Shown piece by piece: positions 1 through 6,610 of a DNA stretch of 11,115 nucleotides; position 1 is the stretch's first letter; every line of letters starts with the position of its first letter. Source of the DNA: an uncultured Clostridia bacterium (GTDB lineage: Bacteria > Bacillota > Clostridia > Christensenellales > UBA1242). Under the pieces are notes generated by a model. That model was given only the letters and a program-made list of their open reading frames with translations, had not been told where the DNA came from and made no database searches. The DNA is taken from NCBI GenBank assembly GCA_904397185.1, contig CAJFOL010000119.1, positions 1-11,115 of the forward strand. The letters run 5' to 3'. The position numbers and the translations under genes are program-made.

Positions 1-61
1 AATAAATGACATACATAATCTCCGATAATAAAACTTATGTTGACATATTTCCTCCCTTTAT

Positions 62-134
62 ACTGAGTTAGTGATGCCATCTAACTCATTCACAGGTGTA
101 AGTCCTGTGACCACTGACCAACTTTAACTTAGTC
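62..134 (+). promoter_or_regulatory. Structured leader with competing hairpins, upstream of the ribozyme
   Basis: Seen in the sequence: an 8-bp hairpin (TGAGTTAG 64-71 with CTAACTCA 81-88) is followed after one base by a 7-bp hairpin (TCACAGG 90-96 with CCTGTGA 104-110, loop TGTAAGT). Two other pairings exclude the first hairpin: GTTAGTG 67-73 with CACTGAC 112-118, and ACTGAGTT 62-69 with AACTTAGT 126-133 (one G-U pair). Such alternatives are typical of leaders that switch fold, but no known riboswitch was recognised. Bases 1-61 hold no gene; TATACT at 59-64 could be a -10 box but lacks a well-spaced -35. Confidence 0.4.
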
Positions 135-151
135 AAAAATCTACAATATTT

Positions 152-214
152 GCAATAGCCCTGATGAGTCTTTGAAAATTAAGACGAAACACCGTTAAGG
201 TGTCGGCTATATGC
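152..214 (+). ncRNA. Type I hammerhead self-cleaving ribozyme
   Basis: All core elements of the hammerhead are present and in order. The stem I strand AATAGCC is followed by CTGATGA (161-167). Stem II is GTCTT 168-172 with AAGAC 181-185, loop 173-180. GAAA follows at 186-189. Stem III is CACC 190-193 with GGTG 199-202, loop GTTAA, and the A189-U203 pair completes it. The cleavage triplet GTC is at 202-204, then the second stem I strand GGCTAT (205-210). Stem I pairs 155-160 with 205-210, then 152-154 with 212-214 around a bulged A211. Stem I is open and II and III are closed, which defines type I topology. Cleavage is predicted between C204 and G205. The Shine-Dalgarno AGGAGG (216-221) lies just downstream, so cutting would leave the first gene's mRNA with a very short 5'-OH leader. 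Whether it controls translation, processing or stability is inference. Confidence 0.93.
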
Positions 215-227
215 CAGGAGGTTTTAA

Positions 228-497
228 ATGACTGATAATTTAAATGAGCCCGACATTTTGAATCATCTAAAAGTGTTCAATTGCAAGAAATGTGGCAAAA
301 AGTGTTATTACGATAAAGATTATTCTTATGACGTATGCTCTGACTGTAACGTAAAATCACTCGAGGAAAAAGTTAAATACCTTAAATCTCGTCCTAGTTT
401 GTATATTTTAGATAACTATCTTCGAGAGAACTTCGAAGAGGATGAAGAAATTACTGTAGGTATGGTGCTAGACATTATAGATGACTTTTTAAATTAA
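228..497 (+). CDS. Small zinc-ribbon protein
   Basis: This 89-aa acidic protein has two CXXC pairs (Cys19/Cys22 and Cys37/Cys40) separated by 14 residues, plus an extra Cys26. That spacing is typical of a zinc ribbon that binds one structural zinc. The rest is a helical segment around residues 45-70 and an acidic C-terminus with no recognised domain. No membrane segment is visible. The ATG has an excellent AGGAGG site 6 nt upstream, directly after the hammerhead ribozyme. The gene is first in a tight same-strand row leading to the replication-initiator-like gene. A role in transcription or replication control of the element is plausible but unproven. I do not recognise a named family. Confidence 0.8.
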   Translation: MTDNLNEPDILNHLKVFNCKKCGKKCYYDKDYSYDVCSDCNVKSLEEKVKYLKSRPSLYILDNYLRENFEEDEEITVGMVLDIIDDFLN

Positions 498-509
498 AAA
501 GAGGTAAAA

Positions 510-782
510 ATGTATTTTCCAAGTCAAAGTCAGTTAATCCTTGACAAAACACAAGATAATTTAAATGAAAACACCAAATCAGATGGTAAGATGGGAGAGC
601 CATCTTCGTATCGATTTGGTGTTTTTTGTTTGACCTGGAAGCAGGGTGGAGAAAACTGTAGCATTTGGTCTTTTGGTATTGGAACGTTACTTAATTTATT
701 CTTCAAATTAAATAAAGACAAAGAACTATTGTATTTCCCACCAGAAGGCAAAATGATAAAAGTTTTTAAGAGGTTAAAATGA
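510..782 (+). CDS. Hypothetical 90-aa protein with an internal hairpin
   Basis: The ORF starts at an ATG 5 nt after GAGG and ends in TGA, which overlaps the ATG of the next gene as ATGA. This coupling supports real translation. The product has no recognisable domain, signal or zinc motif. It is mixed in character, with three Trp, two Cys and a short hydrophobic stretch near residues 53-66. The coding reading is doubtful in one respect: a 13-bp perfect inverted repeat with terminator-like form (568-625) fills part of it and dictates much of the middle of the protein. The segment may instead be mainly a regulatory or replication site with a short leader ORF that couples translation to the initiator gene. 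Confidence 0.5.
   Translation: MYFPSQSQLILDKTQDNLNENTKSDGKMGEPSSYRFGVFCLTWKQGGENCSIWSFGIGTLLNLFFKLNKDKELLYFPPEGKMIKVFKRLK
568..625. terminator. Strong two-part hairpin inside the 510-782 ORF
   Basis: AAAACACCAAATC (568-580) is a perfect 13-bp inverse of GATTTGGTGTTTT (613-625). Inside it, AGATGG (581-586) pairs with CCATCT (600-605), giving a long, nearly continuous stem. T residues run to 627, so it could work as an intrinsic terminator or attenuator, and the A/T flanks make it roughly symmetric for both strands. It sits about 150 bp before the replication-initiator-like gene, so an origin or single-strand-initiation hairpin is an alternative. The structure is seen directly; the function is inferred. 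Confidence 0.6.
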
Positions 783-1540
783 GTTGCCCGAGTTATTGGA
801 ATGTTGTTCCTAGGTTAGTACGAAAATCAAAGGTCTTAAATGGTGACCAGAAAGACCTATATTACGAAATTGTTGATAATCTGAATGATGGTGGATATTG
901 CACTTTATCAAATGAAGACTTGGCAAAATTATATAAAACTACTACGAGGACTATTTCGGATAGGTTGGCTTCTATGAAAGAAAAAGATTACATATCAATT
1001 ACAATTAATAGCCATAAACATGAACGGCGAATTTATCCAAAATTGCCAGGAGAACCAACTCAAGAACGTAAGCCAACAGTGAAACAACTTGAGCCGAAGA
1101 CAAGACAGTTCCAGGAGGCTCTTAAAAAGGCGATAGTGTTTGGGACTATTGATTTTGGTCTTCTTGTTGAAAAACTATTTGAATCACCATACTTAGAAAA
1201 AGTCCAGGATAACAGCACTCAATTCATTTTGAATGAAGAACAAATTGTATTTCTAGCAAAGTTTAAAAAACTAAATAAGCAAATTGACTGTCAATTAGCA
1301 TTATACAAGGGCATAGATTACAACAAACTCTTAAATGCAATCAAAGAAAGCGACTTCTTATTAAACAATGGCAATTTAACTCTTAAATGGTTTTTGCAAA
1401 ATGCTAGTAAAGTCATAAACGGTGATTTTAAAAATTATTATTATTCAAATACCGAGAAGAAAAATAATTTTGCAGGTCGTCAATATACTAGGGAAGAACT
1501 CAATGCTCTTTTCCAAAGTATCGATGATATAGACGTTTAA
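779..1540 (+). CDS. Winged-helix replication initiator / replisome-organiser-like protein
   Basis: This 253-aa protein has an N-terminal winged-helix domain (about residues 10-90) of the helix-turn-helix-36 kind. The pattern is: residues preceding the domain, then LYYEIVDNL, GYCTLSNEDLAKLY, TTRTISDRL, and a basic wing ending RRIYPKL. That arrangement is common in replication initiators and replisome organisers of Firmicutes phages and plasmids. The C-terminal half (about 110-240) is helical. Its segment LTLKWFLQNASKVINGDFKN resembles the end of DnaD-like domains that load helicase, where a Trp-Phe helix precedes a Gly/Asn-rich turn. Known of the family: these proteins bind the element's origin and recruit host helicase machinery. 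The start overlaps the preceding stop (ATGA), with AAGAGG 5 nt upstream. No relaxase or rolling-circle motif is visible. Confidence 0.7.
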   Translation: MSCPSYWNVVPRLVRKSKVLNGDQKDLYYEIVDNLNDGGYCTLSNEDLAKLYKTTTRTISDRLASMKEKDYISITINSHKHERRIYPKLPGEPTQERKPTVKQLEPKTRQFQEALKKAIVFGTIDFGLLVEKLFESPYLEKVQDNSTQFILNEEQIVFLAKFKKLNKQIDCQLALYKGIDYNKLLNAIKESDFLLNNGNLTLKWFLQNASKVINGDFKNYYYSNTEKKNNFAGRQYTREELNALFQSIDDIDV

Positions 1541-1554
1541 AAGGAGGTGAAGGC

Positions 1555-1656
1555 ATGGAATCAATAGAAAAATATGTTGCATGGTGCAGGCAATTTAACC
1601 TTAAGCCATCAGATGCAAATAACATCTTAAAATATGCACAACTAAATGTGAAATAG
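1555..1656 (+). CDS. 33-aa small protein, unknown function
   Basis: A short ORF with a very strong ribosome binding site (AAGGAGGTGA, 1541-1550) just after the initiator gene. It ends TAG at 1654-1656, 8 nt before the next ATG and overlapping that gene's GGAGG region. The product is predicted to be helical, with motifs EKYVAWCRQF and ANNILKYAQL that could form one or two short amphipathic helices. It has one Cys and no membrane segment. The quality of the Shine-Dalgarno and the operon spacing argue that it is translated. No family is recognised. Confidence 0.6.
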   Translation: MESIEKYVAWCRQFNLKPSDANNILKYAQLNVK

Positions 1657-1664
1657 GAGGACAA

Positions 1665-1901
1665 ATGAGAAAACATTATTCAAAAGGAATGCCAACATGG
1701 TTAAAGGTATTGTTATGGATACTTGGCATAGGAGCGATATTCTGTCTAGTAGTACTCATTTATGGCAGTTGCACAGGACAAACTTTTGTAGAAGTTCTTG
1801 TCGATGACTGGTTTGGATTTTTAAATAATTCACAACCAGAAAAAGTAGAAGAGGTGTCGCAGTCAGCATCATCGCTATTGTCACTAATAGTGAGAAGATA
1901 A
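1665..1901 (+). CDS. Small single-pass membrane protein (78 aa)
   Basis: The N-terminus is basic (Arg2, Lys3, Lys7), followed by one strongly hydrophobic segment at about residues 12-34 (WLKVLLWILGIGAIFCLVVL). After it come a hydrophobic/acidic stretch around FVEVLVDDWFGF and a Ser-rich tail. By the positive-inside rule the short N-terminus stays in the cytoplasm and the tail is outside, or it is a slow-cleaving signal peptide. GGAGG lies 5 nt before the ATG (1656-1660). It opens the membrane and surface module. Size and form would fit a small structural membrane protein of a virus-like element, but a generic inner-membrane protein is equally possible. Confidence 0.75.
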   Translation: MRKHYSKGMPTWLKVLLWILGIGAIFCLVVLIYGSCTGQTFVEVLVDDWFGFLNNSQPEKVEEVSQSASSLLSLIVRR

Positions 1902-1902
1902 T

Positions 1903-2016
1903 ATGAAGGCGATTCAACTTGCACTATTTGGTGACTTAGAGATTGAATACAGTGAACTTGAAAAGAAATATAAAAGTCGAAAAGAAAAGGTTAAAAAATG
2001 TTTATCCTCAAATTAA
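1903..2016 (+). CDS. 37-aa protein with a beta-sliding-clamp binding motif
   Basis: The product carries QLALF at residues 5-9, followed by Gly. This matches the QL(S/D)LF-type pentapeptide by which bacterial replication and repair proteins bind the hydrophobic pocket of DnaN. The rest is a charged, probably helical tail (ELEKKYKSRKEKVKK). The ATG lies 1 nt after the preceding TAA with only a weak GAGAAG upstream, so translation may depend on coupling. It overlaps the next microprotein gene by 19 nt in another frame. Inferred role: a small peptide that docks on the host clamp, either to recruit it to the element or to modulate host replication. A chance match in a short ORF cannot be excluded. 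Confidence 0.5.
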   Translation: MKAIQLALFGDLEIEYSELEKKYKSRKEKVKKCLSSN

Positions 2017-2075
2017 TTTTAAAGTTATTGCCATTTTTAATATTTTTAGCAATAGTTTTGATAATCATTTTTTAA
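1998..2075 (+). CDS. 25-aa hydrophobic membrane microprotein
   Basis: The ORF encodes 25 residues that are almost entirely hydrophobic. Two Lys (5 and 9) near the N-terminus and one Pro (12) precede a run of about 13 aliphatic/aromatic residues ending in III-Phe. It would span the membrane once. AAAGG (1986-1990) lies 7 nt before the ATG, inside the end of the preceding gene. A short AT-rich window can give such a peptide by chance, but its site between other small genes and before the membrane-anchored proteins supports a real gene. No family is recognised. Confidence 0.45.
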   Translation: MFILKLILKLLPFLIFLAIVLIIIF

Positions 2076-2099
2076 TCATTTAGGAGAAATTACAAAATA

Positions 2100-3443
2100 A
2101 TGAGTACAGAAAAGAAAATAGGAATAACATTAGGTGTTTTGGTCTTTATTCTATGTTTAGTGGTTTGCTGTTGGTACGTTTACATCCTTGAATATGGTCC
2201 AGAAAAATTGACATCAACAACTGTAAATGCTGGAATTCTAGAGAAGGCAGATGGTGGAACTCAGTACATATTGACAGTTGATTACAAATCAAATCAAAAT
2301 CACAATGGACTTGAGATGATGGATATAAAATTAAGTTACTTCACTGACGAGAACCTAAAGCACACCTATTCTCAAGGTATTCAGTATGTGGCAAATACAC
2401 CAGATGATTCGATTGTATGGGTTGATTATGAAAATTATTCCGACTATTTAGGAAATACTGTTCGAGAATATATTGATAGTAATGGCTCGCTTGATTTAGA
2501 CGAATTTGTTGATTTTGTAACAAGCAACTACAAAATTTCAACTTATACATTAAAATCAACAGGCTGGTGGATATTTGGGACTGAATACAAGGCAAGTTAT
2601 TACAATGTATTTGCAGATGCCACAGCCACATCTAGATACGAATATCAAGCACTTGACAACACTCAATTTACAGGTTCAACCAATCCTATAGACGATGATT
2701 CAATGTTCTTACTACAAGTAGGTGAAGGTGAAAATAGTGAATATGTATATATGCAATTCAAAGGTGATAATTATGTATCAAAGAAAGATTTTAATGCAAG
2801 TGAATTTGCACATGATTCACGAAGAATAGGCTATTCAGGTTCAACAAACTATTACTATAGTTATAATGTCGATTACCTGGCATATCAAATTTATCAACAA
2901 ATCCAAGCCTTACCTGCTGGAACTGAAGGTACATATATTTTTGAGTTCGCTGACGATATGTTTGATTATTATGAAGTGGAATTAGATGGCTCAGTTGGAG
3001 AAGAAATATTGGCGGAAGATACTACACAAGTTATCAATAGACTCAAATCATATTATACCATCTATGTCACTATTTCGGCTGATGGTGCTAAGAACAGCAA
3101 TGACTCAATGTTTGGCATCCTACATGGAAGTCCAACATATTCACTTGATGGTTCTAGTTCGTCTGCAGGCGATTATTTCCAAGGGAGACCGATTATAGAT
3201 CTTGATGTTTATGATTTTGACCTAGTATTGCTCACAGATGACTATTATGGTCTTAGATTAAAGCAAGAATTTATAGACGAATATCTACCTTATGCTGATA
3301 ATATTTATCTATCTGTCACAATAGACGTTTCAATTCTTGAAAATGCAGGATACAAGTATTCTGGGCTTATACACGATAGCGGACTGAGTTATTTTGAAGT
3401 GCTAGAATTTAGCGAGATAAATTCAAATGAGGAGGTGGCATAA
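2100..3443 (+). CDS. Large membrane-anchored extracellular protein (447 aa), unknown family
   Basis: The N-terminus has a basic start (KK at 5-6), then a hydrophobic segment at about residues 7-30 that acts as a signal anchor or signal peptide. The remaining roughly 415 residues are hydrophilic, rich in Tyr, Asp, Ser and Gly, and predicted beta-rich, as in secreted Gram-positive surface or spike proteins. There is no LPXTG, no lipobox and no known enzyme motif. AGGAG (2082-2086) lies 13 nt before the ATG, an unusually long spacing, so expression may be lower than its neighbours. The stop overlaps the next start (TAATG), indicating coupled translation with the 3443 gene. Likely role: a surface or particle-exposed component working with the next two proteins. 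No homologue was recognised. Confidence 0.8.
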   Translation: MSTEKKIGITLGVLVFILCLVVCCWYVYILEYGPEKLTSTTVNAGILEKADGGTQYILTVDYKSNQNHNGLEMMDIKLSYFTDENLKHTYSQGIQYVANTPDDSIVWVDYENYSDYLGNTVREYIDSNGSLDLDEFVDFVTSNYKISTYTLKSTGWWIFGTEYKASYYNVFADATATSRYEYQALDNTQFTGSTNPIDDDSMFLLQVGEGENSEYVYMQFKGDNYVSKKDFNASEFAHDSRRIGYSGSTNYYYSYNVDYLAYQIYQQIQALPAGTEGTYIFEFADDMFDYYEVELDGSVGEEILAEDTTQVINRLKSYYTIYVTISADGAKNSNDSMFGILHGSPTYSLDGSSSSAGDYFQGRPIIDLDVYDFDLVLLTDDYYGLRLKQEFIDEYLPYADNIYLSVTIDVSILENAGYKYSGLIHDSGLSYFEVLEFSEINSNEEVA

Positions 3444-4792
3444 TGTTATCTTTATTATTTGATACGGGTTTCTGGTACGACTTAATTTTTATTGCTTTCA
3501 TTGGATTTATTATTTTCTTATGCTTTAAATATCCAAATTCAAGAGTATATGTATTTTCATTTTTAGGAATTATTTTTGTTGGTATAACGGCATACTGTGG
3601 AATACAACTCAATTATTACTACACAGCAGAAGGCGGTGTTTGGGGATATATTACAGGTTTGATTCAGACCAACACTGTAACCACAACAACTGTTTCCGAT
3701 ACTGCACAATTTTCACTAGAAAATATTGTACTGACACAAAACAGTGATGGAACTTACTCGGCAGTGATTTATAGTGACGACAAAATAAGACTGGAAGCAG
3801 GCAAAATATATGGAGTTTATGTAAATGACGAGCCATGCACACAAGTTGACTCTTCAACAAATTACGTCAGAGCAGAATATCACTATGCATTTTTAAACAA
3901 CGACTTAGATGTTTTATATGACGACACACTGCAATTCAATTTTGCTTTTTATGGAAACGGTGCAACCTTTACACTTACTACCTATGGCGGACAGGAAGCA
4001 GTAAATTATTGGAATACATATTTTACACGAAATAATTTAATAGTTGAGGTTAAGCCTATTGGCTATGAAAAGGATGACCAACTTTCAATAAATGGACAAA
4101 TAGACGATTATGCTACACTAAATTATTACCTTGATGACGATATCATATATAGTTATATTTATACAATAGGCTCACAGGTTTCTAAGTTTCCAACTGCTGA
4201 AAAAGAGGGTTTATTATTTGCATACTGGAAAGACAGCAATGGTAATAAAGTTGATACATTAGAAATATCATCTGATACCAACCTGTATGCATACTTCTAT
4301 GAAACAGCAGAAGAAGTGCTTGCTAATTACAACTTAGTTTATGCAGTAGATAGTGACTACACTTCAGGAACAGGGCATCCATCACCAACAACGTATTTAA
4401 ATTTTCAAGATAGCGATGAACTAAAAACTGCTGTCGAAAATTTAGGAAATAATAAAGATAAAATAAAGGCTATTATTGAAAATGCAGATGGAAGTATATA
4501 CATATACGATTTATTAACAACTGAAAGTAGTACGGATAAATATCATGGCTATTATAGTAATGACGACTCTCATTCGGTTGTTGATATTGTAGTTAATAAT
4601 TACAACATTAAATTAGGTGAAGATTTTTCAATTTACTTTAGATATGTAGAAGGCACAGACAACAATACATTTCAAATTGTAAACGAAAGTGGGGTTTCAA
4701 CTATAAGTGATAGAACTTACTTTAATTATTATTATACTTCAAAATTGGATATGTATCAAACAATGCCTGCACAAATCTATTTAGTTTGTTAA
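3443..4792 (+). CDS. Membrane-anchored surface protein with a Listeria-Bacteroides-type repeat (449 aa)
   Basis: Two hydrophobic segments lie at about residues 12-29 and 35-55, split by a short basic loop (KYPNSR). A long extracellular region rich in Tyr, Asn, Thr and Asp follows. Residues about 244-288 (motifs FPTAEKEGLLFAYWKD and SSDTNLYAYF) resemble one InlB-B / Listeria-Bacteroides repeat, a small beta-grasp-like unit common in surface adhesins of low-GC bacteria. The rest has no recognised domain. GGAGGTGG (3431-3438) gives a strong start, overlapping the previous stop by one base. No sortase motif is present, so the N-terminal helices are the likely anchor. Likely a partner of the proteins encoded at 2100 and 4804; adhesion or receptor binding is inferred. 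Confidence 0.75.
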   Translation: MLSLLFDTGFWYDLIFIAFIGFIIFLCFKYPNSRVYVFSFLGIIFVGITAYCGIQLNYYYTAEGGVWGYITGLIQTNTVTTTTVSDTAQFSLENIVLTQNSDGTYSAVIYSDDKIRLEAGKIYGVYVNDEPCTQVDSSTNYVRAEYHYAFLNNDLDVLYDDTLQFNFAFYGNGATFTLTTYGGQEAVNYWNTYFTRNNLIVEVKPIGYEKDDQLSINGQIDDYATLNYYLDDDIIYSYIYTIGSQVSKFPTAEKEGLLFAYWKDSNGNKVDTLEISSDTNLYAYFYETAEEVLANYNLVYAVDSDYTSGTGHPSPTTYLNFQDSDELKTAVENLGNNKDKIKAIIENADGSIYIYDLLTTESSTDKYHGYYSNDDSHSVVDIVVNNYNIKLGEDFSIYFRYVEGTDNNTFQIVNESGVSTISDRTYFNYYYTSKLDMYQTMPAQIYLVC

Positions 4793-4803
4793 AAGGAGAA
4801 AAA

Positions 4804-6276
4804 ATGAAAACATTTTTAAAAACATTTTTAATGACATTATTGTCAATAATATTAATACTCGGTATATCGCTCGGCACAACCTATGTGATTAAGCCAGATT
4901 TGGTTAAAACCTGGTTTGGAATAGAAGACACTCAAACTGAAGAGCCAACAGACGATACAGAAAAACCAGATGATGGCAATTTAGGTGACGTAGACATACC
5001 ATTGCCAGGTGGAGATGATGGAGAGATTGAAGTTCCGATTGACCCAGGCGAAGACGAAGAACCTGACGAGGAGCCTGAGATTAAAGTCTTAGACTTTACT
5101 TTCTCCGATGGTGTTTTGACAGGCTATACAGGCTCTGAGACTGAGATAGTTATTCCAAGTTCATATTCAATAGATAGCGAAGGAAACTTTATTGAAGGTG
5201 ACGATTATACAGTAACAGAAATAGGTGATTATGTTTTTAATGAAAATAAGACAATCGAAAAAGTAGTATTTCCTAGCACTATAACATCAATTGGATATTT
5301 CGCATTTAATAATTGTGAAAATTTGCAGGAAGTAGATTTCTCTCAAGCACAATCCCTTGAGTTAATTGATTATAATGCATTTTCATCCAACATCAATCTA
5401 GGTGCCGTTAATTTGCCTGATTCAGTTACTACAATTAATGAATATGCATTCCGCGACTGTCAAAATGTTACAAGTTTAACATTGCCAAGTTCATTAATAT
5501 ATATTGGAGATGGTGCTTTTGAAGGTTTCCATTATATTTCAAATCTTGATTTGCCAAGTGATTTGCAATTTATTGGAGATAATGCATTTCAAAGCATTGG
5601 TTGGTTTGCAGATAGTTCAATGAGTATTACATTACCAGCAAGTCTAAACCATTTAGGTAATGGTGTATTTAGTAATGGTAATATCTATGCAATTAATGTA
5701 GATGAATCAAACAGTACATATGCAAGTGTAGATGGAGTGGTATTTAGTAAAGATTTGACGACATTGCTAGTTTATCCAAAAGGCAAACTAAATTCATACG
5801 TAATACCAGAAACAGTAACTGCCATTGGTGATTATGCCTTTTATTCTTGTGATTTAACTCAAATTACCATACCTGAAACAGTAACAAGTATAGGAGACTA
5901 TGCATTTGGTGGCAATGGATTTGAAAATATATTAATACCATCAAGTGTAACTTCAATTGGTAGCAATGCATTTGTAAATTGCATAAGTTTGAAAAACATT
6001 ACAATACCATCAAATGTAACATATATTGGAGAGACAATTTTCATGTATTGCAGTCAACTTGAGACTATTACATTTGAGTCATTAACTCCAAGTGGTGAAT
6101 TAGGAGAGAATTATACTTCAGCATTAGTAGCAATCTACGTTCCAGCGGAAGCGGTAGAGTCGTACAAGACTGCAGAGGGATGGTCACAATATGCAGATAT
6201 CATTGAGGCTATAACCGAGGTCAGTATTGGCGATGAAGAGATACCTGGAGACGATGATATTGTAGAGATAGGATAG
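4804..6276 (+). CDS. BspA-like leucine-rich repeat surface protein (490 aa)
   Basis: A hydrophobic N-terminal anchor or signal occupies about residues 5-29, then an acidic Asp/Glu/Pro/Gly-rich linker at about 37-92. A BspA-type LRR region follows at about 136-430, with many units of the form I-x-I-P-x-x-V-T-x-I-G-x-x-A-F. After it comes the typical module end AIYVPAEAVESYKTAEGW (about 442-460) and an acidic tail. LRR_5/BspA proteins are surface adhesins that bind host or partner-cell proteins. No LPXTG is seen, so the N-terminal helix is the only visible anchor. The start at 4804 has AAGGAG (4794-4799) at good spacing; an in-frame TTG at 4786 lies upstream of that site and is unlikely. This is the third surface protein in the row and the most probable cell-binding component. 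Confidence 0.88.
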   Translation: MKTFLKTFLMTLLSIILILGISLGTTYVIKPDLVKTWFGIEDTQTEEPTDDTEKPDDGNLGDVDIPLPGGDDGEIEVPIDPGEDEEPDEEPEIKVLDFTFSDGVLTGYTGSETEIVIPSSYSIDSEGNFIEGDDYTVTEIGDYVFNENKTIEKVVFPSTITSIGYFAFNNCENLQEVDFSQAQSLELIDYNAFSSNINLGAVNLPDSVTTINEYAFRDCQNVTSLTLPSSLIYIGDGAFEGFHYISNLDLPSDLQFIGDNAFQSIGWFADSSMSITLPASLNHLGNGVFSNGNIYAINVDESNSTYASVDGVVFSKDLTTLLVYPKGKLNSYVIPETVTAIGDYAFYSCDLTQITIPETVTSIGDYAFGGNGFENILIPSSVTSIGSNAFVNCISLKNITIPSNVTYIGETIFMYCSQLETITFESLTPSGELGENYTSALVAIYVPAEAVESYKTAEGWSQYADIIEAITEVSIGDEEIPGDDDIVEIG

Positions 6277-6307
6277 GAGAGGAGAGATTTTTCTCTCTTA
6301 ACCTATC
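6272..6307 (+). terminator. Stem-loop at the end of the surface-protein genes
   Basis: GATAGG (6272-6277) pairs with CCTATC (6302-6307). AGGAGAG (6280-6286) pairs with CTCTCTT (6293-6299, one G-U), with a small symmetric internal loop and an ATTTTT loop. It contains the stop codon of the LRR gene. Only AAATTTT follows, so it may be a weak terminator, an attenuator, or an RNA 3'-end protector that lowers expression of the downstream basic-protein genes. Confidence 0.5.
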
Positions 6308-6350
6308 AAATTTTCATAATAAAAAAATTAAGTAAAAAAGGAGAAAAACA

Positions 6351-6602
6351 ATGAAAAAACAAAAAAATAATAAGATTTCAACAAAAAGTGCAGTTAAAAG
6401 ACCGACAAGGACAAGCACAAGACAAAAATCAAAACAAAACACTAAAATGTTACCTAAAGCCAATAAGAGAATCAATGTAACACAAAAGCAAACAAAAGCA
6501 AGTATTAAGACAAATGATTCAAAGAAGACAGCAAAAACAAATATTAAAGGTAAACCTGTAAAAAGAAAAGTAAAAGCAATTACACTTTACTATGATTTGT
6601 AG
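6351..6602 (+). CDS. Lysine-rich, histone-like basic protein (83 aa)
   Basis: About one third of the residues are Lys or Arg (22 Lys, 5 Arg by count) and only two are Asp. The rest are mainly Thr, Ser, Asn, Gln and Ala, so the chain should be disordered and very basic until the last residues (ITLYYDL). This composition matches DNA- or RNA-condensing proteins such as viral core proteins or histone H1-like tails; it is not a fold-specific signature. AAGGAG lies 8 nt before the ATG. The gene begins a run of three basic-protein genes with short spacing or overlap. Nucleic-acid binding is inferred from charge alone. A secreted polycation or an RNA-binding protein are alternatives. Confidence 0.7.
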   Translation: MKKQKNNKISTKSAVKRPTRTSTRQKSKQNTKMLPKANKRINVTQKQTKASIKTNDSKKTAKTNIKGKPVKRKVKAITLYYDL

Positions 6603-6610
6603 GAGGGTGT

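Noticed and set aside
40..64. TTGACA (40-45) with TATACT (59-64) as a promoter for the first genes
   Set aside because: The spacer is only 13 nt, too short for a sigma-A promoter; TATACT alone is weak evidence.
64..118. Twister-sister ribozyme, suggested by a CACAGG-TGTAAGT-CCTGTG hairpin
   Set aside because: Only the one hairpin resembles that class; the other required stems and internal loop could not be built on either strand.
541..569. TTGACA at 541-546 as a promoter for the initiator gene
   Set aside because: No acceptable -10 sequence occurs 15-19 nt downstream.
530..751. Minus-strand 73-codon ORF opposite the 510-782 ORF
   Set aside because: No ribosome binding site and it reads through the palindromic hairpin; a mirror of the plus strand.
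2341..2631. Minus-strand 96-codon ORF inside the 447-aa gene
   Set aside because: Composition and lack of a start signal mark it as a shadow of the well-supported plus-strand gene.
4786..4803. Upstream TTG start for the LRR protein
   Set aside because: It precedes the Shine-Dalgarno (AAGGAG) that serves the ATG at 4804, and lies in the end of the previous gene.
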